DNA of 64,000 nucleotides from Bathymodiolus brooksi (lineage: Eukaryota > Mollusca > Bivalvia > Mytilida > Modiolidae), in contig OY804588.1 of the NCBI GenBank assembly GCA_963680875.1, positions 63,185,397 to 63,249,396 of the forward strand, given 5' to 3'. The notes below the pieces were generated by a model. It did not search any database and was not told where the DNA came from. It saw nothing but the letters and a program-made list of their open reading frames with translations. This document shows, in pieces, positions 31,500-44,841 of the stretch. The number at the start of each line of letters is the position of its first letter. Within the stretch, counting starts at the first letter, position 1. The translations under genes and the position numbers were made by a program.

Positions 31500-31925
31500 A
31501 CCACGAATAAGCTACAATCCATGAATAATCATGTCACTACCAAGCCATTACTTAAAAATTAACCTGTCTAAACCGAACAATGAATAAATCAAATTACTGT
31601 AAATACCAAACAATTACCTAAACAGTAGCCTGTCTAAACCAAACAGTGAATAAGCCACAATCCTGTCAATACCAAGCAATAACTTAAGCATTAACTAAAC
31701 CATCGTAATTTCAGCCGATACCTCCATTCTAGTACCATATTTTTACCGTAACTTCCTCCCATACCTCCATTCTTGTACCATATGTTTACCGTAACTTCCG
31801 CCCATATATCCATTCTAGTACCATATTTTACAGTACCTTCCGCACATACCTTCATTCTAGTTCCATATTTTTACCGTAACATCCATTCATACCTCCATTC
31901 AAGTACCATATTATTACCGTCACGA
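31500..31925. repeat. Intronic tandem repeats (about 60-bp and 43-bp units)
   Basis: 31500-31700: about three units with GAATAAGCCACAATCCTGTC and AATACCAAGCAAT. 31700-31925: about five units with CATACCTCCATTCTAGTACC and ATATTTTTACCGTAACTTCC. Copy B has about six of the first type (63180-63540) and none of the second. Confidence 0.8.
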
Positions 31926-31966
31926 TTACCTGTTTCTAATCCTGTTCAGGTCATGAATATAGAGTT

Positions 31967-32165
<199 letters not shown>

Positions 32166-32249
32166 CATTTAACAATCACATTTAACAAGAATATGCATAA
32201 TCATTTCTTGCCATCTAATCATTGCCACCAATAACATAGCATCACTTAC

Positions 32250-32380
32250 CGTCCACCCACTACCATTTTTCTCCATCTCACAGTAAACTTCAAAACCAGA
32301 GGTATTCTTCGGGAAGATCTTGTATACTCCACTCTTGCAAGTAGTTTTATCAAGTTCACCACAGTCCGAGGGTCGCTTAA
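32250..32380 (-). CDS. Fibrinogen-related gene A, FBG exon 1
   Basis: Acceptor (TTGTTTTAG) in phase 1 and donor (ACG/GTAAGT) in phase 0 give 131 bp. The text KRPSDCGELDKTTCKSGVYK, IFPKNTSGFEVYCEMEKNGS, GWT is the classic start of a fibrinogen domain (DC..L....SGVY.I.P.....F.VYC.ME..G.GWT), including both Cys of the first disulfide. The first base of the split codon comes from the 44707-44805 exon (G), giving Val. The intron upstream contains the 10.7-kb minisatellite. The B equivalent is not visible and should lie just right of the window. Confidence 0.92.
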
Positions 32381-34121
32381 CTAAAACAAACAAAGCTCCA
32401 TTTACTGAATATTTATAAAAAAAATCTTGAGTTGTTTTTCAAGACACGCTGATTAGCTGTACATTATTTATATGTGTTAGAGAAAAGCGAATGAACAATC
32501 AAGAATGAACAATCTAGAGACACGGGAAACATTGGACACAGGACACGGAACGGAAGCAAACGAAAGAAGAAGAACAAAATGTGATATAGATTACATGTCA
32601 TTGAAATAAACATCAACATCTATGATATCATTATTAATACGTCCTAGAGCATAAAGTCAAGAATTATATAATGTTGAGAAAATTATTTCCCTTTAAATGC
32701 ATGACTACTACGCCAGAGTGAATATATATTTATTCTTTCTTATTCTCTTAATAAAATGTAAAACAAAACAATACCGTACTGTCGGAACAATTCTAAAATA
32801 CCACACTGTCGGAACAATTCTAAAATACCACACTGTCGGAACAATTCTAAAACACCACACTGTCGGAACAATTCTAAAATACCACACTGTCGGAACAATT
32901 CTAAAATACCACACTGTCGGAACAATTCTAAAATACCACACTGTCGGAACAATTCTAAAATACCATACTGTCGGAACATTTCTAAAATACCCCACTGTCG
33001 GAACAATTCTAAAATACCACACTGTCGGAACAATTCTAAAATACCACACTGTCGGAACAATTCTAAAATACCACACTGTCAGAACAATTCTAAAATACCA
33101 CACTGTCGGAACAGTTCTAAAATACCACACTGTCGGAACAATTCTAAAATACCACACTGTCGGAACAATTCTAAAATACCACACTGTCGGAACAATTCTA
33201 AAATACCACACTGTCGGAACAATTCTAAAATACCATACTGTCGGAACATTTCTAAAATACCACACTGTCGGAACGATTCTAAAATACCACACTGTCGGAA
33301 CAATTCTAAAATACCACACTGTCGGAACAATTCTAAAATACCACACTGTCGGAACAATTCTAAAATACCACACTGTCGGAACAATTCTAAAATACCACAC
33401 TGTCGGAACAATTCTAAAATACCACACTGTCGGAACAATTCTAAAATACCACACTGTCGGAACAATTCTAAAATACCACACTGTCAGAACAATTCTAAAA
33501 TACCACACTGTCGGAACAATTCTAAAATACCACACTGTCGGAACAATTCTAAAATACCACACTGTCGGAACAATTCTAAAACACCACACTGTCATAACAA
33601 TTCTAAAATACCACACTGTCGGAACAATTCTAAAATACCACACTGTCGGAACAATTCTAAAATACCACACTGTCGGAACAATTCTAAAACAGCACACTGC
33701 CGGAACAATTCTAAAATACCACACTGTCGGAACAATTCTAAAATACCACACTGTCGGAACAATTCTAAAATACCACACTGTCTGAACAGTTCTAAAACAC
33801 CACACTGTCGGAACAATTCTAAAATACCACACTGTCGGAACAATTCTAAAATACCACACTGTCGGAACAATTCTAAAATTCCACACTGTCGAACAATTCT
33901 AAAATACCACACTGTCGGAACAATTCTAAAATACCACACTGTCGGAACAATTCTAAAATACCACACTGTCGGAACAATTCTAAAATACCACACTGTCGGA
34001 ACAATTCTAAAACACCACACTGTCGGAACAATTCTAAAATACCACACTGTCGGAACAATTCTAAAATACCACACTGTCGGAACAATTCTAAAATACCACA
34101 CTGTCGGAACAATTCTAAAAT

Positions 34122-37100
34122 ACCACACTGTCGGAACAGTTCTAAAATACCACACTGTCAGAACAATTCTAAAATACCACACTGTCGGAACAGTTCTAAA
34201 ATACAACACTGTCGGAACAATTCTAAAATACCACACTGTCGGAACAATTCTAAAATACCACACTGTCGGAACAATTCTAAAATACCACACTGTCAGAACA
34301 ATTCTAAAATACCACACTGTCAGAACAATTCTAAAATACCACACTGTCAGAACAATTCTAAAATACCACACTGTCGGAACAATTCTAAAATACCACACTG
34401 TCGGAACAATTCTAAAATACCACACTGTCGGAACAATTCTAAAATACCATACTGTCGGAACAATTCTAAAACACCACACTGTCGGAACAATTCTAAAATA
34501 CCACACTGTCGGAACAATTCTAAAATACTACAATGTCGGAACAATTCTAAAATACCACACTGTCGGAACAATTCTAAAATACCACACTGTCGGAACAATT
34601 CTAAAATACCACACTGTCGGAACAATTCTAAATACCACACTGTCAGAACAATTCTAAAACACCACACTGTCGGAACAATTCTAAAATACCACACTGTCGG
34701 AACAATTCTAAAATACCACACTGTCGGAACAATTTTAAAATACCACACTGTCGGAACAATTCTAAAATACCACACTGTCGGAACAATTCTAAAATACCAC
34801 AATGTCGGAACAATTCTAAAATACCACACTGTCGGAACAATTCTAAAATACCACACTGTCGGAACAATTCTAAAATACCACACTGTCGGAACAATTCTAA
34901 AATACCTCACTGTCGGAACAATTCTAAAATACCACACTGTCAGAACAATTCTAAAATACTACACTGTCAGAACAATTCTAAAATACCACACTGTCGGAAC
35001 AATTCTAAAATACCACACTGTCAGAACAGTTCTAAAATACCACACTGTCGGAACAATTCTAAAATACCACACTGTCGGAACAATTCTAAAATACCACACT
35101 GTCGGAACAATTCTAAAACACCACACTGTCGGAACAATTCTAAAATACCACACTGTCGGAACAATTCTAAAATACCACACTGTCGGAACAATTCTAAAAT
35201 ACCACACTGTCGGAACAATTCTAAAACAGCACACTGCCGGAACAATTCTAAAATACCACACTGTCGGAACAATTCTAAAATACCACACTGTCGGAACAAT
35301 TCTAAAATACCACACTGTCTGAACAGTTCTAAAACACCACACTGTCGGAACAATTCTAAAATACCACACTGTCGGAACAATTCTAAAATACCACACTGTC
35401 GGAACAATTCTTAAATACCACACTGTCGGAACAATTCTAAAATACCACACTGTCGGAACAATTCTAAAATACCACACTGTCGGAACAATTCTAAAATACC
35501 ACACTGTCGGAACAATTCTAAAATACCACACTGTCGGAACAATTCTAAAATACCACACTGTCGGAACAATTCTAAAATACCACACTGTCGGAACAATTCT
35601 AAAATACCACACTGTCGGAACAATTCTAAAATACCACACTGTCGGAACAATTCTAAAATACCTCACTGTCGGAACAATTCTAAAATACCACACTGTCAGA
35701 ACAATTCTAAAATACTACACTGTCAGAACAATTCTAAAATACCACACTGTCAGAACAATTCTAAAATACCACACTGTCGGAACAATTCTAAAATACCACA
35801 CTGTCGGAACAATTCTAAAATACCACACTGTCGGAACAATTCTAAAATACCACACTGTCGGAACAATTCTAAAATACCACACTGTCGGAACAATTCTAAA
35901 ATACCACACTGTCGGAACAATTCTAAAATACCACACTGTCGTAACAATTCTAAAATACCACACTGTCGGAACAATTCTAAAATACTACACTGTCGGAACA
36001 ATTCTAAAATACCACACTGTCGGAACAATTCTAAAATACCACACTGTCGGAACAATTCTAAAATACCACACTGTCGGAACAATTCTAAAATACCACACTG
36101 TCGGAACAATTCTAAAACACCACACTGCCGGAACAATTCTAAAATACCACACTGTCGGAACAATTCTAAAATACTACACTGTCGGAACAATTCTAAAATA
36201 CCACACTGTCGGAACAATTCTAAAATACCACACTGTCGGAACAATTCTAAAATACCACACTGTCGGAACAATTCTAAAATACCACACTGTCGGAACAATT
36301 CTAAAACACCACACTGCCGGAACAATTCTAAAATACCACACTGTCGGAACAATTCTAAAATACCACACTGTCGGAACAATTCTAAAATACCACACTGTCG
36401 GAACAATTCTAAAATACCACACTGTCGGAACAATTCTAAAATACCACACTGTCGGAACAATTCTAAAATACCACACTGTCGGAACAATTCTAAAATACCA
36501 CACTGTCGGAACAATTCTAAAATACCACACTGTCGGAACAATTCTAAAATACCACACTGTCGGAACAATTCTAAAATACCACACTGTCGGAACAATTCTA
36601 AAATACCACACTGTCAGAACAATTCTAAAATACTACACTGTCAGAACAATTCTAAAATACCACACTGTCGGAACAATTCTAAAATACCACACTGTCAGAA
36701 CAATTCTAAAACACCACACTGTCGGAACAATTCTAAAATACCACACTGTCGGAACAATTCTAAAATACCACACTGTCGGAACAATTCTAAAATACCACAC
36801 TGTCGGAACAATTCTAAAATACCACACTGTCGGAACAATTCTAAAATACCACACTGTCGGAACAATTCTAAAATACCACACTGACGGAACAATTCTAAAA
36901 CAGCACACTGCCGGAACAATTCTAAAATACCACACTGTCGGAACAATTCTAAAATACCACACTGTCGGAACAATTCTAAAATACCACACTGTCTTAACAG
37001 TTCTAAAACACCACACTGTCGGAACAATTCTAAAATACCACACTGTCGGAACAATTCTAAAATACCACACTGTCGGAACAGTTCTAAAATACAACACTGT

Positions 37101-37872
37101 CGGAACAATTCTAAAATACCACACTGTCAGAACAATTCTAAAATACCACACTGTCAGAACAATTCTAAAATACCACACTGTCAGAACAATTCTAAAATAC
37201 CACACTGTCGGAACAATTCTAAAATACCACACTGTCGGAACAATTCTAAAACACCACACTGTCGAAACAATTCTAAAATACCACACTGTCGGAACAATTC
37301 TAAAATACTACACTGTCAGAACAATTCTAAAATACCACACTGTCGGAACAATTCTAAAATACCACACTGTCGGAACAATTCTAAAATACCACACTGTCGG
37401 AACAATTCTAAATACCACACTGTCAGAACAATTCTAAAACACCACACTGTAGGAACAATTCTAAAATACCACACTGTCGGAACAATTCTAAAATACCACA
37501 CTGTCGGAACAATTCTAAAATACCACACTGTCGGAACAATTCTAAAATACCACACTGTCGGAACAATTCTAAAACACCACACTGCCGAAACAATTCTAAA
37601 ATACCACACTGTCGGAACAATTCTAAAATACCACACTGTCGGAACAATTCTAAAATACCACACTGTCTGAACAGTTCTAAAACACCACACTGTCGGAACA
37701 ATTCTAAAATACCACACTGTCGGAACAATTCTAAAATACCACACTGTCGGAACAATTCTAAAATACCTCACTGTCGGAACAATTCTAAAATACCACACTG
37801 TCGGAACAATTCTAAAATACCACACTGTCGGAACAATTCTAAAACACCACACTGTCGGAACAATTCTAAAAC
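34122..37872. repeat. Higher-order block 1 of the minisatellite (3751 bp)
   Basis: All variant units, including the phase-shifting 26-bp ones, recur in the same order 3751 bp to the right. 3751 is 139 units of 27 minus 2. Limits are estimated from where translated variant patterns stop matching (about 34122 and 37873). Confidence 0.85.
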
Positions 37873-40800
37873 ACCACACTGTCGGAACAGTTCTAAAATA
37901 CCACACTGTCAGAACAATTCTAAAATACCACACTGTCGGAACAGTTCTAAAATACAACACTGTCGGAACAATTCTAAAATACCACACTGTCGGAACAATT
38001 CTAAAATACCACACTGTCGGAACAATTCTAAAATACCACACTGTCAGAACAATTCTAAAATACCACACTGTCAGAACAATTCTAAAATACCACACTGTCA
38101 GAACAATTCTAAAATACCACACTGTCGGAACAATTCTAAAATACCACACTGTCGGAACAATTCTAAAATACCACACTGTCGGAACAATTCTAAAATACCA
38201 TACTGTCGGAACAATTCTAAAACACCACACTGTCGGAACAATTCTAAAATACCACACTGTCGGAACAATTCTAAAATACTACAATGTCGGAACAATTCTA
38301 AAATACCACACTGTCGGAACAATTCTAAAATACCACACTGTCGGAACAATTCTAAAATACCACACTGTCGGAACAATTCTAAATACCACACTGTCAGAAC
38401 AATTCTAAAACACCACACTGTCGGAACAATTCTAAAATACCACACTGTCGGAACAATTCTAAAATACCACACTGTCGGAACAATTTTAAAATACCACACT
38501 GTCGGAACAATTCTAAAATACCACACTGTCGGAACAATTCTAAAATACCACAATGTCGGAACAATTCTAAAATACCACACTGTCGGAACAATTCTAAAAT
38601 ACCACACTGTCGGAACAATTCTAAAATACCACACTGTCGGAACAATTCTAAAATACCTCACTGTCGGAACAATTCTAAAATACCACACTGTCAGAACAAT
38701 TCTAAAATACTACACTGTCAGAACAATTCTAAAATACCACACTGTCGGAACAATTCTAAAATACCACACTGTCAGAACAGTTCTAAAATACCACACTGTC
38801 GGAACAATTCTAAAATACCACACTGTCGGAACAATTCTAAAATACCACACTGTCGGAACAATTCTAAAACACCACACTGTCGGAACAATTCTAAAATACC
38901 ACACTGTCGGAACAATTCTAAAATACCACACTGTCGGAACAATTCTAAAATACCACACTGTCGGAACAATTCTAAAACAGCACACTGCCGGAACAATTCT
39001 AAAATACCACACTGTCGGAACAATTCTAAAATACCACACTGTCGGAACAATTCTAAAATACCACACTGTCTGAACAGTTCTAAAACACCACACTGTCGGA
39101 ACAATTCTAAAATACCACACTGTCGGAACAATTCTAAAATACCACACTGTCGGAACAATTCTTAAATACCACACTGTCGGAACAATTCTAAAATACCACA
39201 CTGTCGGAACAATTCTAAAATACCACACTGTCGGAACAATTCTAAAATACCACACTGTCGGAACAATTCTAAAATACCACACTGTCGGAACAATTCTAAA
39301 ATACCACACTGTCGGAACAATTCTAAAATACCACACTGTCGGAACAATTCTAAAATACCACACTGTCGGAACAATTCTAAAATACCACACTGTCGGAACA
39401 ATTCTAAAATACCTCACTGTCGGAACAATTCTAAAATACCACACTGTCAGAACAATTCTAAAATACTACACTGTCAGAACAATTCTAAAATACCACACTG
39501 TCAGAACAATTCTAAAATACCACACTGTCGGAACAATTCTAAAATACCACACTGTCGGAACAATTCTAAAATACCACACTGTCGGAACAATTCTAAAATA
39601 CCACACTGTCGGAACAATTCTAAAATACCACACTGTCGGAACAATTCTAAAATACCACACTGTCGGAACAATTCTAAAATACCACACTGTCGTAACAATT
39701 CTAAAATACCACACTGTCGGAACAATTCTAAAATACTACACTGTCGGAACAATTCTAAAATACCACACTGTCGGAACAATTCTAAAATACCACACTGTCG
39801 GAACAATTCTAAAATACCACACTGTCGGAACAATTCTAAAATACCACACTGTCGGAACAATTCTAAAACACCACACTGCCGGAACAATTCTAAAATACCA
39901 CACTGTCGGAACAATTCTAAAATACTACACTGTCGGAACAATTCTAAAATACCACACTGTCGGAACAATTCTAAAATACCACACTGTCGGAACAATTCTA
40001 AAATACCACACTGTCGGAACAATTCTAAAATACCACACTGTCGGAACAATTCTAAAACACCACACTGCCGGAACAATTCTAAAATACCACACTGTCGGAA
40101 CAATTCTAAAATACCACACTGTCGGAACAATTCTAAAATACCACACTGTCGGAACAATTCTAAAATACCACACTGTCGGAACAATTCTAAAATACCACAC
40201 TGTCGGAACAATTCTAAAATACCACACTGTCGGAACAATTCTAAAATACCACACTGTCGGAACAATTCTAAAATACCACACTGTCGGAACAATTCTAAAA
40301 TACCACACTGTCGGAACAATTCTAAAATACCACACTGTCGGAACAATTCTAAAATACCACACTGTCAGAACAATTCTAAAATACTACACTGTCAGAACAA
40401 TTCTAAAATACCACACTGTCGGAACAATTCTAAAATACCACACTGTCAGAACAATTCTAAAACACCACACTGTCGGAACAATTCTAAAATACCACACTGT
40501 CGGAACAATTCTAAAATACCACACTGTCGGAACAATTCTAAAATACCACACTGTCGGAACAATTCTAAAATACCACACTGTCGGAACAATTCTAAAATAC
40601 CACACTGTCGGAACAATTCTAAAATACCACACTGACGGAACAATTCTAAAACAGCACACTGCCGGAACAATTCTAAAATACCACACTGTCGGAACAATTC
40701 TAAAATACCACACTGTCGGAACAATTCTAAAATACCACACTGTCTTAACAGTTCTAAAACACCACACTGTCGGAACAATTCTAAAATACCACACTGTCGG

Positions 40801-41623
40801 AACAATTCTAAAATACCACACTGTCGGAACAGTTCTAAAATACAACACTGTCGGAACAATTCTAAAATACCACACTGTCAGAACAATTCTAAAATACCAC
40901 ACTGTCAGAACAATTCTAAAATACCACACTGTCAGAACAATTCTAAAATACCACACTGTCGGAACAATTCTAAAATACCACACTGTCGGAACAATTCTAA
41001 AACACCACACTGTCGAAACAATTCTAAAATACCACACTGTCGGAACAATTCTAAAATACTACACTGTCAGAACAATTCTAAAATACCACACTGTCGGAAC
41101 AATTCTAAAATACCACACTGTCGGAACAATTCTAAAATACCACACTGTCGGAACAATTCTAAATACCACACTGTCAGAACAATTCTAAAACACCACACTG
41201 TAGGAACAATTCTAAAATACCACACTGTCGGAACAATTCTAAAATACCACACTGTCGGAACAATTCTAAAATACCACACTGTCGGAACAATTCTAAAATA
41301 CCACACTGTCGGAACAATTCTAAAACACCACACTGCCGAAACAATTCTAAAATACCACACTGTCGGAACAATTCTAAAATACCACACTGTCGGAACAATT
41401 CTAAAATACCACACTGTCTGAACAGTTCTAAAACACCACACTGTCGGAACAATTCTAAAATACCACACTGTCGGAACAATTCTAAAATACCACACTGTCG
41501 GAACAATTCTAAAATACCTCACTGTCGGAACAATTCTAAAATACCACACTGTCGGAACAATTCTAAAATACCACACTGTCGGAACAATTCTAAAACACCA
41601 CACTGTCGGAACAATTCTAAAAC
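37873..41623. repeat. Higher-order block 2 of the minisatellite (3751 bp)
   Basis: Direct tandem copy of block 1, apparently almost without differences (identical in every translated stretch compared). It is either a very recent duplication or an assembly artefact. Confidence 0.85.
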
Positions 41624-43440
41624 ACCACACTGTCGGAACAATTCTAAAATACCACACTGTCGGAACAATTCTAAAATACCACACTGTCGGAACAATTCTA
41701 AAACACCAAACTGTCGGAACAATTCTAAAATACCACACTGTCGGAACAATTCTAAAACACCACACTGTCGAAACAATTCTAAAATACCACACTGTCGGAA
41801 CAATTCTAAAATACCACACTGTCTGAACAATTCTAAAATACCACACTGTCGGAACAATTCTAAAATACCACACTGTCAGAACAGTTCTAATATACCACAC
41901 TGTCGGAACAATTCTAAAATACCACGCTGTCGGAACAATTCTAAAATACCACACTGTCGGAACAATTCTAAAATACCACACTGTCGGAACAATTCTAAAA
42001 TACCACACTGTCGGAACAATTCTAAAATACCACACTGTCGGAACAATTCTAAAACAGCACACTGCCGGAACAATTCTAAAATACCACACTGTCGGAACAA
42101 TTCTAAAATACCACACTGTCGGAACAATTCTAAAATACCACACTGTCTGAACAGTTCTAAAACACCACACTGTCGGAACAATTCTAAAATACCACACTGT
42201 CGGAACAATTCTAAAATACCACACTGTCGGAACAGTTCTAAAATACAACACTGTCGGAACAATTCTAAAATACCACACTGTCAGAACAATTCTAAAATAC
42301 CACACTGTCAGAACAATTCTAAAATACCACACTGTCAGAACAATTCTAAAATACCACACTGTCGGAACAATTCTAAAACACCACACTGTCGAAACAATTC
42401 TAAAATACCACACTGTCGGAACAATTCTAAAATACTACACTGTCAGAACAATTCTAAAATACCACACTGTCGGAACAATTCTAAAATACCACACTGTCGG
42501 AACAATTCTAAAATACCACACTGTCGGAACAATTCTAAATACCACACTGTCAGAACAATTCTAAAACACCACACTGTAGGAACAATTCTAAAATACCACA
42601 CTGTCGGAACAATTCTAAAATACCACACTGTCGGAACAATTCTAAAATACCACACTGTCGGAACAATTCTAAAATACCACACTGTCGGAACAATTCTAAA
42701 ACACCACACTGCCGAAACAATTCTAAAATACCACACTGTCGGAACAATTCTAAAATACCACACTGTCGGAACAATTCTAAAATACCACACTGTCTGAACA
42801 GTTCTAAAACACCACACTGTCGGAACAATTCTAAAATACCACACTGTCGGAACAATTCTAAAATACCACACTGTCGGAACAATTCTAAAATACCTCACTG
42901 TCGGAACAATTCTAAAATACCACACTGTCAGAACAATTCTAAAATACCACACTGTCGGAACAATTCTAAAACACCACACTGTCGGAACAATTCTAAAACA
43001 CCACACTGTCGGAACAATTCTAAAATACCACACTGTCGGAACAATTCTAAAATACCACACTGTCGGAACAATTCTAAAACACCAAACTGTCGGAACAATT
43101 CTAAAATACCACACTGTCGGAACAATTCTAAAACACCACACTGTCGAAACAATTCTAAAATACCACACTGTCGGAACAATTCTAAAATACCACACTGTCT
43201 GAACAATTCTAAAATACCACACTGTCGGAACAATTCTAAAATACCACACTGTCAGAACAGTTCTAAAATACCACACTGTCGGAACAATTCTAAAATACCA
43301 CGCTGTCGGAACAATTCTAAAATACCACACTGTCGGAACAATTCTAAAATACCACACTGTCGGAACAATTCTAAAATACCACACTGTCGGAACAATTCTA
43401 AAATACCACACTGTCGGAACAATTCTAAAATACCACACTG
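40450..43440. repeat. Second higher-order duplication, 1376-bp shift
   Basis: Patterns at about 41067-42060 recur at 42443-43438, and 41037 leftwards resembles 42413 leftwards, always with a shift of 1376 bp (51 units minus one base). Similarity is high but not complete, so it may differ in age from the 3751-bp event. Confidence 0.75.
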
Positions 43441-43478
43441 TCGGAACAATTCCAAAATCATATATCTTAAATGACTTA

Positions 43479-43844
43479 GGCCAAAAAAAAAATATGTGTG
43501 TTTACGGTCACCCGACCTACCCTAATTTTTGCTAGCGACCCTATGCATTTTTACACAGAATTCGGATAACCATTTTTGTTGTTTAACCAGCAGCAATGTT
43601 TTATTTATTCATCTGCTAGCTTTTTGTCGAAATTGAGAGCAAAGAAGGTAGAAAAACTGCATAATTCGTCATTCTACCGGAATTTTCGAAAATTAAATAC
43701 CGGAATCGGATTCCGGAACCGGGAACGACTATTTCCGGTTTTGTCGATAATAAAAAAAAAAAAAAAAAAAAATTTAATCCCGACCGACCGACCCAAGATT
43801 TTTTTGACATGTGACAGTAAACACACATATATTTTTTTTTGGCC
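43479..43844. mobile_element. Harbinger-like MITE, 366 bp, TTA target
   Basis: Ends GGCCAAAAAAAAAATATG and its complement with GTGTGTTTAC following. The 3-bp direct repeat TTA lies on both sides (43476-43478 and 43845-43847). TTA/TWA targets are typical of PIF/Harbinger elements. It lies 20 bp from the end of the minisatellite. Confidence 0.75.
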
Positions 43845-44194
43845 TTAGAACAGCTTTTAGAACATACACAAGTAAGTAAACACTCCATTGGATTCAAGTG
43901 ACGGAATAGAGTCTGTATTGTACGTTTTTATAAGACTATTATCTTTACTGTACATAGATGACAATATTATTTTCTGATTCTACTACTGAATTATACTGCT
44001 CACTTGTTATTACATAATGTTACTTTAAACACATTTTATTGTCATACAAAACAAGATAAATGGATAAGACACAAGTTGTAAACTTGTGAAGTCTTCTCCG
44101 GTACATATATAAACATTAGCAATGACAATATATTACAAATACAGATAATATGAATAACTACTATAGCAAAAATTGAAGATAACAATAATGTTTT

Positions 44195-44240
44195 ATCGAG
44201 TACACCTCGCCTGAGCGGGATTCGAACACATTCGTCCCCC
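44195..44240 (-). mobile_element. SINE head fragment, then poly-C
   Basis: TCGAGTACACCTCGCCTGAG and CGGGATTCGAAC are the complement of the family 1 B-box area. A run of about 15 C follows (44237-44251). Confidence 0.6.
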
Positions 44241-44706
44241 CCCCCCCCCCCGAAATACTGCTCACATGTTATTAAACAGCAATCACTCAATCAAAGAATG
44301 AAATTGATAATAAATAAATTTATAGATCTACCTATTTCTTCTTAATGTTTTTAAATTTATTTTTGCTCTCGGGCTAAAAGCAGGATGGATATGAAAACTA
44401 CATGTGTAAATCTATAATAATTTCAATAGAAATTGCGTAAGGGAATGACCATTTAACTTGAAGTGGGGTTATGTTTTTTTTCTAAAAAGAATATTCTGAT
44501 TCCCAATGTTGCTGAAAAAAATATTCTGATTTTGGTGGAGGAAAAAAATAATAATCTGATTCAGAGTTTTTGTCATATAACCTAATGTTAAATTCTCGAA
44601 ATAAATTTCGCGCTTTGCGCGACCAAATTTTTTTTTTATTATCATTAGTAAGACTTTTACACTTAAGCAAGCTGGAAATATACATGAATAAAGACAAAAT
44701 AATTAC

Positions 44707-44805
44707 CTCGACAAGTCGTGGTCGGTGGATCTTGGTTTTTACAATTGCAGCGTTCTGACAGGTGGGCAATTATTTTGCCCGCAACTTGTCCGGAAATTTT
44801 CACAT
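44707..44805 (-). CDS. Fibrinogen-related gene A, small N-terminal exon 3
   Basis: 99 bp between an acceptor (TATTTTCAG) and a donor (CGAG/GTAATT), phase 1 at both ends. The text (VKISGQVAGKIIAHLSERC, then NCKNQDPPTTTCR) has an amphipathic helix followed by a Cys-containing, Pro/Thr-rich stretch, suited to linking chains or spacing the globe from the N-terminus. It is homologous to the exon at 46611-46703 and, being phase-symmetric, can be duplicated or skipped without breaking frame. Its last base joins the fibrinogen exon at 32380 in frame. I do not recognise a named domain. Confidence 0.8.
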
Positions 44806-44841
44806 CTGAAAATAATATATCAATAAAGTAGAAAAAACCCT

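Larger units (their letters stand above)
32771..43458. repeat. Giant minisatellite, 27-bp unit, about 396 copies
   Basis: The head-to-tail unit carries CACTGTCGGAAC and an A/T-rich half with TTCTAAAAT. It fills most of the intron between exons 44707-44805 and 32250-32380. Variants are frequent at the single CpG (TCGG to TCAG or TCTG), as expected from CpG decay. Others are CACCAC for TACCAC, and a GCACACTGCC type at 33690, 35226, 36900, 38977, 40651 and 42055. Rare 26-bp units (for example near 33888, 34626, 37409, 38377, 41159 and 42536) shift the phase. Because 27 is a multiple of 3, one plus and two minus frames stay open, but these are not genes. Confidence 0.98.

Noticed and set aside
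32771..43458. CRISPR-like array
   Set aside because: Units are contiguous with no spacers, and the DNA is eukaryotic.
32708..43461. Many long open frames across the minisatellite (repeats of KYHTVGTIL, FRIVPTVWY or ELFRQCGIL)
   Set aside because: The 27-bp unit is a multiple of three and lacks stops in three frames. Frames are open on both strands, break at each 26-bp unit, and have no flanking splice or start context.
43576..43897. Overlapping frames on both strands near the minisatellite end
   Set aside because: They lie inside or across the Harbinger-like MITE and depend on poly-A/T runs.
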